Shown here: positions 56,101 through 64,000 of the stretch, piece after piece
Layout: each line of letters opens with the position of its first letter
How positions within the stretch are numbered: the first letter of the stretch is position 1
Source of the DNA: Paracoccus yibinensis
GTDB taxonomy: Bacteria; Pseudomonadota; Alphaproteobacteria; Rhodobacterales; Rhodobacteraceae
DNA: 64,000 nt
Direction: 5' to 3'
Assembly (NCBI RefSeq): GCF_030846195.1
Contig: NZ_JAVCWH010000001.1
Span: 620,001 to 684,000 of the forward strand
Notes under the pieces: model-generated
Databases searched by the model: none
What the model saw: the letters and a program-made list of their open reading frames with translations, nothing else
What the model was told of the DNA's origin: nothing
Program-made: the position numbers and the translations under genes

Positions 56101-57102
56101 TTACAAGCTCACGATGATCTTGCCCACGGACCTGCGGCTGCGCAGCAGATCGAAGGCCTCGGCGATGCGGTCCAGGGGCATGGCCTGCCCCACGACCGGC
56201 GCAAGCTGGCCCTCCTGGAACATCCGAAACAGGCCGGCCATGCTGTCCGACACCGCCCTCGGATCCAGCCGCGCATAGCCCCCCCAATAGAATCCATGGA
56301 TCGAGATGTTCTTGACCAGCGCATGATTGAGCGGCAACGCCGGAGGCCTGCCGCCCGCAAAACCGATCGCCAGGAAATGACCGCCGGGCTTCAACGCTCG
56401 GAAGGCGGCCTCTCCGGCGCTGTCGCCTACCGCGTCATAGATCACATCGACGCCGCCCAGTTCCCGCAGCGCGCCTTTCAGGTCCGCGCATTCGGCGCTG
56501 TCGATCACGACGGCGGCGCCCGCCGCGCGCACGGTCTCCAGCCGATCCTGCCCGCGCGCCACGCCGATGACGCGGGCGCCCATGGCGCGCCCGATCTCGA
56601 CCGCCGTCAGGCCGACCCCGCCCGCCGCCCCCAGGACCGCAAGGGTCTGACCAGCTTTCAGGTTCGCGCGGGCGGCAAGGGCCAGATGGCTGGTGCCATA
56701 GGCGATCTGGAAACCGGCCGCCTGCTCGAACGTCATGGCGTCGGGAATTGCGGTGCAGGCGGCGGGTGGGACGGCGATCATTTCAGCCATCGTCCCCGCC
56801 GCCAGGACGGCGACGCGGTCGCCAGGGTGAAAGCCGCTGCCCGTCGGGGCCGACACGACTTCCCCCGCACCTTCAAGACCGGGGACGAACGGGGGATCCT
56901 GGCGTTCCTGGTATTCGCCGCGCGCCTTCAGCAGATCGGCAAAGTTCAGCGCCGCCGCACGCAGGCGGACCAGAAGCCGATCCGGTCCCGGTTGCGGCGC
57001 GGCCTGCCGTTCGACAGCCGGTTCATCCCCCAGTTGTCTGACGAAGGCGATTCGGATTTCGCCCAAATCATCGGCGGTGGAAGTTTTCGTCAAATCCTTC
57101 AT
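56101..57102 (-). CDS. Quinone oxidoreductase-like medium-chain reductase (zinc-less)
   Basis: A 333-residue NADPH:quinone-oxidoreductase-type MDR protein: GroES-like N-terminal domain (LRAAALNFADLLKARGEYQ, VPGLEGAGEVV), then the Rossmann fold with VLGAAGGVGLTAVEIGRAMG. The structural-zinc cysteines and catalytic zinc ligands of true alcohol dehydrogenases are missing, as expected for the QOR branch. The substrate is probably a quinone or enone. Divergent from the XRE regulator gene. Confidence 0.88.
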   Translation of the reverse strand: MKDLTKTSTADDLGEIRIAFVRQLGDEPAVERQAAPQPGPDRLLVRLRAAALNFADLLKARGEYQERQDPPFVPGLEGAGEVVSAPTGSGFHPGDRVAVLAAGTMAEMIAVPPAACTAIPDAMTFEQAAGFQIAYGTSHLALAARANLKAGQTLAVLGAAGGVGLTAVEIGRAMGARVIGVARGQDRLETVRAAGAAVVIDSAECADLKGALRELGGVDVIYDAVGDSAGEAAFRALKPGGHFLAIGFAGGRPPALPLNHALVKNISIHGFYWGGYARLDPRAVSDSMAGLFRMFQEGQLAPVVGQAMPLDRIAEAFDLLRSRRSVGKIIVSL

Positions 57103-57237
57103 CCTCTTATCCAGGGCCGTGCTAGGGCGGTGGCAGACCTGTCTTTTTGGTCAGGAACGGGGCCGTTAACCAGTTTAACACTCGAAAATTGAGAAGGGTT
57201 AAGCTAGTGCTTCCTTAGATTGCATAAGGTGGTAACG

Positions 57238-57597
57238 ATGAAACACGGTGTTGATGTTCATGTTGGCAAGCGTATCCGGCATCGTCGCTGGATGATCGGA
57301 ATGACCCAACAGCAACTGGCCGACAAGGTCGGTATCAAGTTCCAGCAGATCCAGAAATACGAAACCGGCATGAACCGCGTCTCGGCGTCCCGGCTGTGGG
57401 ATATCGCCCGCGCGGTGGATGTCCCCGTCAGCTTCTTCTTCGAAGGGCTGCACGAAGGCGATGTGCCGGAAAACATCGCAGGCGACATCCTGGCGGACAA
57501 GGAGGCGCTGCAACTGGTGCGCGCCTATTACACGATGCCGGTCGCGCAGCGCCGCCAGATCTTCGAACTGGCCCGCGTCCTGTCCGACGCCGCCTGA
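57238..57597 (+). CDS. XRE-family transcriptional regulator
   Basis: A 119-residue protein with a Cro/C1-type helix-turn-helix at about 8-65: VGKRIRHRRWMIGMTQQQLA and GIKFQQIQKYETGMNRVSAS. A short C-terminal helical part (LVRAYYTMPVAQRRQIFELA) may dimerise. This highly conserved type of small regulator is widespread in alphaproteobacteria; its targets are not known to me. The start is the ATG of MKHGVDVHVG. A stretch of AT-rich, promoter-like DNA lies upstream. Confidence 0.9.
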   Translation: MKHGVDVHVGKRIRHRRWMIGMTQQQLADKVGIKFQQIQKYETGMNRVSASRLWDIARAVDVPVSFFFEGLHEGDVPENIAGDILADKEALQLVRAYYTMPVAQRRQIFELARVLSDAA

Positions 57598-57600
57598 CGC

Positions 57601-57629
57601 AAGGGCGCGGGGTCTTCCCCCGCGCCCTT
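57601..57629 (+). terminator. Terminator after the XRE regulator gene
   Basis: AAGGGCGCGGGG / CCCCGCGCCCTT, a perfect 12-bp stem with loop TCTTC, 3 bp after the stop codon. Confidence 0.75.
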
Positions 57630-57703
57630 ACCTTCCTGCCCCCCACTGGCAGGCCGATGCCGTTCGCGCTAGTCCTGTCGGTGAAACCAGGCAGGGGGCG
57701 GCG

Positions 57704-58492
57704 ATGCAGGACGCGCAGGACATCATCAACGCGGCGCACCAGATGGCCGACGCCGCGCGCGCGGCCATCTTGCCGTTCTTCCGCACGGGCCTTGCCGCCG
57801 ACAACAAATGGCAGACCGGCTTCGACCCCGTGACCGAGGCCGACCGCGCCGCCGAACGTGCGATGCGCGAGGTGCTGGCCCGGCTGCGCCCCAACGACGC
57901 CATCCTGGGCGAGGAATACGGCGCGACCGAAGGCACCACCGGCCTGACATGGATCCTGGATCCCATCGACGGCACCCGTGCCTTCCTGTGCGGAGCGGCC
58001 AGTTGGGGGGTGCTGATCGGCGTCTCGGACGGCCAGGACATCCGATATGGCCTGATCGACCAGCCCTATACCCGCGAACGGTTCGAAGGGGGACTGGGCC
58101 GGGCACGGCTTGTATCGGATTCGGGCGAATTCGCCCTGGCTGTCCGCAAGGTCGATCTTGCGCAGGCGACGCTGCTGACGACCTATCCCGAAGTCGGCAC
58201 CCCGGCCGAGGCCGAGGCCTTCCATCGCGTGTCCGGCCAGGTGCGGCTGACGCGCTATGGCCTTGACTGCTATGCCTATGGCCTGCTGGCCCTGGGGCAG
58301 GTGGATCTGGTGATTGAAGCAGGGCTGCAATCCTATGACATCGCCGGCCCCCTGGCCGTGGTCCGGGCAGCCGGCGGGATCGTCACCGATTGGCGGGGCG
58401 GCCCCGCCCACCACGGGGGCCAGGTCATCGCGGCGGCCTCGGCCGAACTGCACCGGGCTGCGCTGGACCTGCTGAACGGGGTGACGGCATGA
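57704..58492 (+). CDS. Inositol monophosphatase family protein, possible histidinol-phosphatase
   Basis: A 262-residue Mg2+-dependent phosphatase: FDPVTEADRAAERAM, ILGEEYG and WILDPIDGTRAFLCG carry the metal ligands, and LQSYDIAGPLAVVRAAGGIV is the C-terminal motif (Asp binding the third metal). The pattern is close to HisN-type histidinol-phosphatases, which replace HisB in many alphaproteobacteria, but inositol or other phosphates are possible. Its stop overlaps mgtE by 4 bp. Confidence 0.88.
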   Translation: MQDAQDIINAAHQMADAARAAILPFFRTGLAADNKWQTGFDPVTEADRAAERAMREVLARLRPNDAILGEEYGATEGTTGLTWILDPIDGTRAFLCGAASWGVLIGVSDGQDIRYGLIDQPYTRERFEGGLGRARLVSDSGEFALAVRKVDLAQATLLTTYPEVGTPAEAEAFHRVSGQVRLTRYGLDCYAYGLLALGQVDLVIEAGLQSYDIAGPLAVVRAAGGIVTDWRGGPAHHGGQVIAAASAELHRAALDLLNGVTA

Positions 58493-59877
58493 CCGACCAG
58501 ATCCCCGCCCCGGATCAGCAGGCGACCGAGGACGAATTCCTGCCCCGGCAGGAACTGCTGGACCAGATCGACGACGCCGTTCAGTCGGGCGACGCCGAAC
58601 GGCTGAACATCCTGCTGGAGCCGATGCACGGCGCCGACATCGCCGACATCATCGAACGCCTGCCCCCCGCCGGGCGCCGCGCCTTCCTGGACCTTTATAG
58701 CGGAGAGATCGACGGCGAGATCCTGTCCGAGATCGACGAGGCCATCCGCGACGAGGTGATCGAGCAGTTGCCGCCCGAGGTCGTCGCCGAAGCCGTCCGC
58801 GAAATGGACAGCGACGACGTGGTGGACCTTGTCGAGGACATGGATGAGCCGGAACGGCAGGAAATCCTCGCCGCGCTTGACGCCACCGACCGCGCCGCCG
58901 TCCAGCAGTCGCTCGGCTATCCCGAATATTCCGCCGGCCGCCTGATGCAGTCCGAGGTCGTGACCGCGCCCGAACACTGGACCGTCGGCGAGGCCGTGGC
59001 ATTCCTGCAATCCGAGGACTGGCTGCCCGAACAGTTCTATCACATCGTCCTGGTCGATCCGCGCCGCCATCCGATCGGCTATGTGACGCTGGGCCGGCTG
59101 CTGGCCTCCAGTCCCGCGACCCCCCTGCGCGACATCACCGAGGACAGCTTCCGCACCATCAGCGCCTTCGCCGACGAAGGCGACGTGGCCTATGTCTTCA
59201 ACCAGTATCACCTGATCTCGGCCCCCGTGGTGGACCGCGACGACCGGCTGGTGGGCATCATCACCATTGACGACGCCATGGCGGTCCTGAACGAGGAACA
59301 CGAGGAAGACATCCTGCGCCTGGCGGGCGTGGGCGATGAAAGCCATGTGTCCGACGGCCCGCTGGCGACCGCGCGGCAGCGCCTGCCCTGGCTGGTCGTC
59401 AACCTGTTCACGGCATCCCTGTCGGCCATCGTGATCTCTCAGTTCGAGGCGACGATCGCCACGCTGGTGGCCCTGGCCGCGCTGATGCCCATCGTCGCCT
59501 CGACCGGGGGGATCGCGGGCACGCAGTCGCTGGCGGTGGCGGTGCGGGCGCTGGCCACGCGCGAACTGGGCCGGGCCAATGCGCGGCGCGTCGTCCGGCG
59601 AGAGCTGGTGGCGGGCATGCTGAACGGCATCTGCCTGGCGCTGATCCTGGGGGTGGCGGGGTCCCTGATCTTCGGCGATGTCCGGCTGGGCCTGGTGCTG
59701 GGGGCGGCGATGATCGTCAACCAGATCGTCGCGGCCCTGGGCGGGGTCCTGGTGCCGCTGACGCTGAACAAGCTGGGGCTGGACCCGGCGCTCGCCTCGG
59801 GCACCTTTGTCACGACGATGACGGACGTGATGGGCTTCTTCGCCTTCCTGGGCCTTGCCACGCTGGTGCTGCTGTGA
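58489..59877 (+). CDS. mgtE: Magnesium transporter MgtE
   Basis: A 462-residue Mg2+ channel: N-terminal superhelical domain (about 20-140, rich in acidic residues, DIADIIERLPPAGRRAF), two CBS domains (about 145-270) that sense cytosolic Mg2+, a plug helix and five membrane helices with PIVASTGGIAGTQSLAV and the pore segment near the C-terminus. It is joined by 4-bp overlaps to the phosphatase gene before it and the cyclo-ligase gene after it. Confidence 0.95.
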   Translation: MTDQIPAPDQQATEDEFLPRQELLDQIDDAVQSGDAERLNILLEPMHGADIADIIERLPPAGRRAFLDLYSGEIDGEILSEIDEAIRDEVIEQLPPEVVAEAVREMDSDDVVDLVEDMDEPERQEILAALDATDRAAVQQSLGYPEYSAGRLMQSEVVTAPEHWTVGEAVAFLQSEDWLPEQFYHIVLVDPRRHPIGYVTLGRLLASSPATPLRDITEDSFRTISAFADEGDVAYVFNQYHLISAPVVDRDDRLVGIITIDDAMAVLNEEHEEDILRLAGVGDESHVSDGPLATARQRLPWLVVNLFTASLSAIVISQFEATIATLVALAALMPIVASTGGIAGTQSLAVAVRALATRELGRANARRVVRRELVAGMLNGICLALILGVAGSLIFGDVRLGLVLGAAMIVNQIVAALGGVLVPLTLNKLGLDPALASGTFVTTMTDVMGFFAFLGLATLVLL

Positions 59878-60419
59878 CCGATCTGGACAAAGCCGCCCTG
59901 CGCGCCCGCGCCCTGGCCGCCCGCGCGGCGGGGGGTGATGGGGACGCGCTGACCCGCCACCTGACCGCCGCCCTGGCCCCGCATCGGGGCAAGGTGCTGT
60001 CAGGTTATTGGCCGATGCGGGACGAAGCCGATCCCCGCCCCGCAATGGAGGCGCATGACGGCCCGCTTTGCCTGCCGGTCGTCACGGCCAAGGCGGTGCC
60101 GCTGGTCTTTCGCCGCTGGCAAGGCGAGGCCCTGGTGCCCGGACCCTTCGGCACGTCCCACCCCGCCGATTCGCAGCCGATCCTGTTCCCGCAGGTGCTG
60201 ATCGTGCCGCTGGCGGGCTTCGACAGCCAAGGGAATCGCATCGGCTATGGCGGCGGCTATTACGACCGCACCCTGCAATTGCTGCGTGAAACCGGCCAAG
60301 TCCATGCCATCGGGCTGGCCTTCGCAGTGCAGGAACTGCCCGCGATTCCGGCGGAACCTTTCGATCAACCGCTGGATCTGATCGTGACCGACCGTGAAAC
60401 GATCCGGCCCGCAGATTGA
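59874..60419 (+). CDS. 5-formyltetrahydrofolate cyclo-ligase
   Basis: ATP-dependent closure of 5-formyl-THF to 5,10-methenyl-THF. At 181 residues it is normal for the family, with GYWPMRDEADPRP in the middle and the signature RIGYGGGYYDRTL. It starts with GTG overlapping the mgtE stop by 4 bp. The E. coli homologue is ygfA/fau. Confidence 0.93.
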   Translation: MTDLDKAALRARALAARAAGGDGDALTRHLTAALAPHRGKVLSGYWPMRDEADPRPAMEAHDGPLCLPVVTAKAVPLVFRRWQGEALVPGPFGTSHPADSQPILFPQVLIVPLAGFDSQGNRIGYGGGYYDRTLQLLRETGQVHAIGLAFAVQELPAIPAEPFDQPLDLIVTDRETIRPAD

Positions 60420-60874
60420 TTTCGGCGATTGTGACAAGTTTGCATCAGCTGTGAACAACCGGGGGATGACCTGGGGACAGGGCTGTGGATAAGGTCGGGA
60501 CGGCCGGTCCTAACCCCCTTTCCCGGGTCGAAATATTTCCCTTTGGGGGATGTTGATGGACCGCACCGTATCTTCTTTGTGAACGAATCTGCGAGTTGCC
60601 TGACGGCCTTGCTGTCAACCGGAATCCGCGCGTCCTGCGACAATAAAACAGTTGAAAGACGCCTCGGTTGGGATCAATTTTGTGGTCTGCGGCGTTGGTC
60701 ATACCAGATGTGGTGGCAGGTGAGTCACAATCACCCAGACCCGTCGCTTCGTGATTTTCGACCTGACGGGCGGTTCTGCCGCCCGGACCCGTCGCGCTTT
60801 GCGCGAAGGGGCGGCCCCGTGCCGCGTGGCGCAAGTCGCGGGACCAGGGACGACGATAGGAAAGGGCTACTGGC
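60420..60874 (+). promoter_or_regulatory. 455-bp nrdJ leader region with a DnaA-box-like site
   Basis: No protein-coding gene is recognisable in this gap. Near its 5' end is TGTGGATAA (60484-60492), a perfect DnaA 9-mer in inverse orientation, and TGTGAACAA, a looser match, about 35 bp upstream. Further on is a 7-bp hairpin CGGGCGG-TTCTG-CCGCCCG (about 60762-60780) flanked by two ACCCGTCGC copies. No B12-box or NrdR-box was found. An AGGAAAGGG ribosome-binding site precedes nrdJ. Confidence 0.4.
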
Positions 60875-63800
60875 ATGAAGATCGAACGGCGTTTCACCAC
60901 CCCGGAAGGGGGCGCATACGGCGGCATCGCCTTCACCACGACCACCAGCGAGATCCGCAATCCCGACGGCAAGATCGTCTTCCGCAACGACCAGGTGGAA
61001 ATCCCTGAAGGATGGAGCCAGGTCGCCAGCGACGTGATCGCCCAGAAATATTTCCGCAAGGCGGGCGTGCCCGCGGCGCTGAAGCGCGTCAGGGAAAAGG
61101 GCGTTCCCGAATTCCTGTGGCGCAGCGTCCCGGACGAGGATGCTCTGGCCGCCCTGCCCGAAGACCGGCGTTACGGCGGCGAGACAAGCGCGCGGCAGGT
61201 CTTTGACCGGCTGGCCGGGGCTTGGACCTATTGGGGTTGGAAAGGCGGGTATTTTTCCAACGAAGAAGACGCCCGCGCCTATCACGACGAGATGCGCTTC
61301 ATGCTGGCCCGCCAGATGGCCGCGCCGAACAGCCCGCAATGGTTCAACACCGGGCTGCACTGGGCCTATGGCATCGACGGCCCGTCGCAGGGGCATTTCT
61401 ACGTCGATTACAAGACGGGCAAGCTGGTCAAGTCCGACAGCGCCTATGAACATCCCCAGCCGCATGCCTGTTTCATCCAGTCGGTCAGCGACGACCTGGT
61501 GAACGAGGGCGGCATCATGGACCTGTGGGTTCGGGAAGCGCGGCTCTTCAAGTACGGCTCGGGCACCGGCACCAACTTCTCCTCGCTGCGCGGCGAAGGG
61601 GAACGGCTGTCGGGCGGCGGCAAGTCCTCGGGCCTGATGGGTTTCCTGAAAATCGGCGACCGGGCGGCGGGCGCGATCAAGTCGGGCGGCACCACGCGCC
61701 GCGCGGCCAAGATGGTGATCTGCGACATGGATCACCCCGACATCGAGGCCTTCATCAACTGGAAGGTCATCGAGGAACAGAAGGTCGCCTCGCTGGTCGC
61801 CGGGTCCAAGGCGCATGAGGCCCGGCTGAACGACATCTTCGCCGCCATCCGCGACGGCGATGGCGAGACGGATCCCGCGAAGAACGACGCCCTGAAAGCC
61901 GCCATCCGTGCCGCCAAGCGCGCGATGATCCCGGAAACCTATGTCAACCGCGTGCTGCAATACGCGCGCCAGGGCTTCGACAGCATTGAGTTCCCGACCT
62001 ATGACACCGACTGGGACTCGGAAGCCTATGTCAGCGTTTCGGGCCAGAACTCGAACAACTCGGTCCGGGTGACGGACGCCTTCCTGCAAGCCGTCCGCGA
62101 CGATGCCCCGTGGGAGCTGCTGCGCCGGACCGACGGCAAGGTCGCCAAAACCGTCTCCGCGCGGGAATTGTGGGACCAGGTCGGCCACGCCGCCTGGGCC
62201 TGCGCCGATCCCGGCATCCAGTTCCATGACACGGTGAATGCCTGGCACACCTGCCCCGAGGACGGGCCGATCCGCGGGTCGAACCCGTGCAGCGAATACA
62301 TGTTCCTGGACGACACGGCCTGCAACCTGGCCTCGATGAACCTGCTGACCTTCTTCGCGGATGGCCGGTTTGATGCCGACGCCTATGTCCATGCCACCCG
62401 CCTGTGGACCGTGACGCTGGAGATCAGCGTGCTGATGGCGCAGTTCCCGTCGAAGGAGATCGCGCAGCGGTCCTATGACTTCCGCACGCTGGGCCTGGGC
62501 TATGCCAATATCGGCGGCCTTCTGATGAACATGGGCCTGGGCTATGACAGCGACGAGGGCCGGGCGCTTTGCGGCGCGCTGACGGCGGTGATGACGGGCG
62601 TGGCCTACGCGACCAGCGCGCAGATGGCGGCGGAACTGGGGGCCTTCCCCGGCTACGGGCGGAACGCCAACCACATGCTGCGGGTGATCCGCAACCACCG
62701 CGCCGCCGCCCATGGCACCGGCGCCTATCAGGCGGTGAACGTGGCCCCCGTCGAACTGGACGGCGACAACTGCCCCGACGCCCGGCTGGTCGCCATTGCC
62801 CGGCAGGCCTGGGATCAGGCGCTGGCCCTGGGCGAGGATCACGGCTTCCGCAACGCGCAGGTCACGGTGATCGCCCCCACCGGCACCATCGGCCTGGTCA
62901 TGGACTGCGACACCACCGGGATCGAGCCCGACTTCGCCCTGGTCAAGTTCAAGAAGCTGGCGGGCGGCGGTTACTTCAAGATCATCAACCAGTCGGTCCC
63001 TGCTGCCTTGGCCACCCTGGGCTATGCCCCCGCGCAGATCGAGGAGATCGTGGCCCATGCCGTGGGTCACGCCACTTTGGGCAACTGCCCGGGCATCAAC
63101 CACACCGCGCTTGCCGGCCACGGCTTCGGCCTGGCCGAGATCGAGAAGATCGAGGCCGCGCTGGCGACCGCCTTCGACATCCGCTTCGTCTTCAACCAGT
63201 GGACCTTGGGCGAGGATTTCTGCAAGGGCACCCTGGGCATCCCGGCGGCCAAGTTGGCCGACCCGACCTTCGACCTGCTGCGCCACCTGGGCTTTACCCG
63301 CGCCCAGATCGACGCCGCCAATGACCATGTCTGCGGCACCATGACCCTGGAAGGCGCCCCGCATCTGCGCGCGGAACACCTGCCCGTCTTCGACTGCGCC
63401 AATGCCTGCGGCAAGACGGGCAAGCGTTACCTGTCGGTCGAAAGCCACATCCGCATGATGGCGGCGGCGCAGTCCTTCATCTCGGGCGCGATCTCGAAGA
63501 CCATCAACATGCCGAACAGCGCGACCATCGCCGATGCGCTGGCGGCATACGAGTTGTCCTGGTCGCTGGGCATCAAGGCCAACGCGCTTTACCGCGATGG
63601 CTCCAAGCTGTCGCAGCCCCTGGCGGCGGCCCTGGTCGAGGATGACGAGGAAGCCGAGGAGATCCTCGCCACCGGCAGCGCGCAGGAAAAGGCCGCTGTG
63701 GTCGCCGAAAAGATCGTCGAGCGGATCATCGTCAAGGAGGCCGTCCGCAGCCACCGCGAGAAGCTGCCGCAGCGCCGCAAGGGCTATACCCAGAAGGCGG

Positions 63801-64000
63801 TGGTGGGCGGGCACAAGGTCTATCTGCGCACCGGCGAATATGACGACGGCAAGCTGGGTGAGATCTTCATCGACATGCACAAGGAAGGCGCGGGCTTCCG
63901 GGCGATGATGAACAACTTCGCCATCGCCGTGTCGGTGGGCCTGCAATACGGCGTGCCGCTGGAGGAATTCGTGGACGCCTTCACCTTCACACGCTTCGAG
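60875..64000 (+). CDS. nrdJ: Adenosylcobalamin-dependent (class II) ribonucleotide reductase, 3' end missing
   Basis: Reduces ribonucleotides to deoxyribonucleotides with adenosylcobalamin as radical source, independent of oxygen. 1042 codons are visible and the frame runs open to the window edge; relatives have about 1180-1220 residues, so the C-terminal redox-cysteine domain lies beyond it. Landmarks: [29 protein letters not shown], the radical-loop [20 protein letters not shown], and the phosphate-binding [15 protein letters not shown]. The start was placed at [12 protein letters not shown]. There is no antisense gene despite a very long open frame on the other strand. Confidence 0.96.
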   Translation, partial: MKIERRFTTPEGGAYGGIAFTTTTSEIRNPDGKIVFRNDQVEIPEGWSQVASDVIAQKYFRKAGVPAALKRVREKGVPEFLWRSVPDEDALAALPEDRRYGGETSARQVFDRLAGAWTYWGWKGGYFSNEEDARAYHDEMRFMLARQMAAPNSPQWFNTGLHWAYGIDGPSQGHFYVDYKTGKLVKSDSAYEHPQPHACFIQSVSDDLVNEGGIMDLWVREARLFKYGSGTGTNFSSLRGEGERLSGGGKSSGLMGFLKIGDRAAGAIKSGGTTRRAAKMVICDMDHPDIEAFINWKVIEEQKVASLVAGSKAHEARLNDIFAAIRDGDGETDPAKNDALKAAIRAAKRAMIPETYVNRVLQYARQGFDSIEFPTYDTDWDSEAYVSVSGQNSNNSVRVTDAFLQAVRDDAPWELLRRTDGKVAKTVSARELWDQVGHAAWACADPGIQFHDTVNAWHTCPEDGPIRGSNPCSEYMFLDDTACNLASMNLLTFFADGRFDADAYVHATRLWTVTLEISVLMAQFPSKEIAQRSYDFRTLGLGYANIGGLLMNMGLGYDSDEGRALCGALTAVMTGVAYATSAQMAAELGAFPGYGRNANHMLRVIRNHRAAAHGTGAYQAVNVAPVELDGDNCPDARLVAIARQAWDQALALGEDHGFRNAQVTVIAPTGTIGLVMDCDTTGIEPDFALVKFKKLAGGGYFKIINQSVPAALATLGYAPAQIEEIVAHAVGHATLGNCPGINHTALAGHGFGLAEIEKIEAALATAFDIRFVFNQWTLGEDFCKGTLGIPAAKLADPTFDLLRHLGFTRAQIDAANDHVCGTMTLEGAPHLRAEHLPVFDCANACGKTGKRYLSVESHIRMMAAAQSFISGAISKTINMPNSATIADALAAYELSWSLGIKANALYRDGSKLSQPLAAALVEDDEEAEEILATGSAQEKAAVVAEKIVERIIVKEAVRSHREKLPQRRKGYTQKAVVGGHKVYLRTGEYDDGKLGEIFIDMHKEGAGFRAMMNNFAIAVSVGLQYGVPLEEFVDAFTFTRFE

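Noticed and set aside
57103..57237. CtrA binding site upstream of the XRE regulator
   Set aside because: The TTAA half-sites are separated by five bases instead of the seven in the CtrA consensus.
60440..60500. Replication origin suggested by DnaA-like boxes
   Set aside because: Only one perfect box and one weak box are present, with no AT-rich unwinding region or origin-linked genes nearby.
60420..60874. Cobalamin riboswitch ahead of nrdJ
   Set aside because: No B12 box (GCCACTG) or matching flanking stems could be found by eye.
60731..63946. A 1071-codon open frame on the minus strand
   Set aside because: It is the antisense shadow of nrdJ; its translation is rich in His, Arg and Gly without domains, as expected for the reverse of GC-rich coding DNA.

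Overview
The window is GC-rich chromosomal DNA from an alphaproteobacterium, most likely a Paracoccus or a close member of the Rhodobacteraceae/Paracoccaceae. Several traits point there: VPLPA-type C-terminal sorting tails, a type II lumazine synthase behind an FMN riboswitch, an adenosylcobalamin-dependent ribonucleotide reductase, the tatABC plus ATPase arrangement, and the valine catabolic gene set. I see no phage, plasmid, insertion sequence, integron or CRISPR. The window looks like core chromosome with a few accessory or surface genes. This assignment rests on protein recognition by eye and was not tested by search.

Layout. 0-5.7 kb: an M23 peptidase-bactofilin pair, a fumarylacetoacetate-hydrolase-family enzyme with an SDR, an intergenic block of five hairpins, a DUF2189 membrane protein, coaD and a CBS protein. 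5.7-13.7 kb: valine/isobutyrate catabolism in two blocks (LysR regulator and mmsA; then acyl-CoA dehydrogenase, 3-hydroxyisobutyryl-CoA hydrolase and mmsB), separated by a sortable surface protein and a carboxylate-amine ligase. 13.7-19.3 kb: tRNA-Gly, tadA, a large-tailed pseudouridine synthase, hemP (58 aa), and the zinc uptake locus znuA / zur-znuC-znuB with two Zur-like boxes. 19.5-25.6 kb: small secreted or membrane proteins, a single-domain response regulator, an MFS transporter with a large insertion, acetyl-CoA synthetase and a PNPOx-fold protein behind an AT-rich palindromic region. 25.7-32 kb: an orphan beta-helix spike-like protein, lpd, an MFS transporter and queA. 32-38 kb: bfd-bfr iron storage, a defective-looking sortable protein, gph, glmU-glmS and riboswitch-controlled ribH.

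38-45 kb is a signalling region: a double-receiver hybrid histidine kinase, a pure RTX-repeat protein, and a PepSY/response-regulator/kinase operon preceded by helically phased direct repeats. 44.5-53.7 kb: an ATPase, tatCBA, marC, an aspartic protease, a PhoD-like phosphatase, an AGE-family isomerase, a TerC protein and a CNNM/CBS protein. 53.7-60.4 kb: an NCS2 uracil/xanthine permease with a highly structured leader, a BAX-inhibitor-1 family protein, a quinone oxidoreductase, an XRE regulator, an inositol-monophosphatase-family enzyme, mgtE and 5-formyl-THF cyclo-ligase. From 60.9 kb to the edge: nrdJ, cut off at its 3' end.

The most promising unexplained signals are non-coding: the three-tier hairpin upstream of the NCS2 permease, the five-hairpin intergenic block at 3.55-3.73 kb, the phased repeats ahead of the PepSY two-component operon, and the AT-rich double palindrome near 25.05 kb. 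Among proteins, the orphan beta-helix protein and the sortable protein with no signal peptide deserve a second look.
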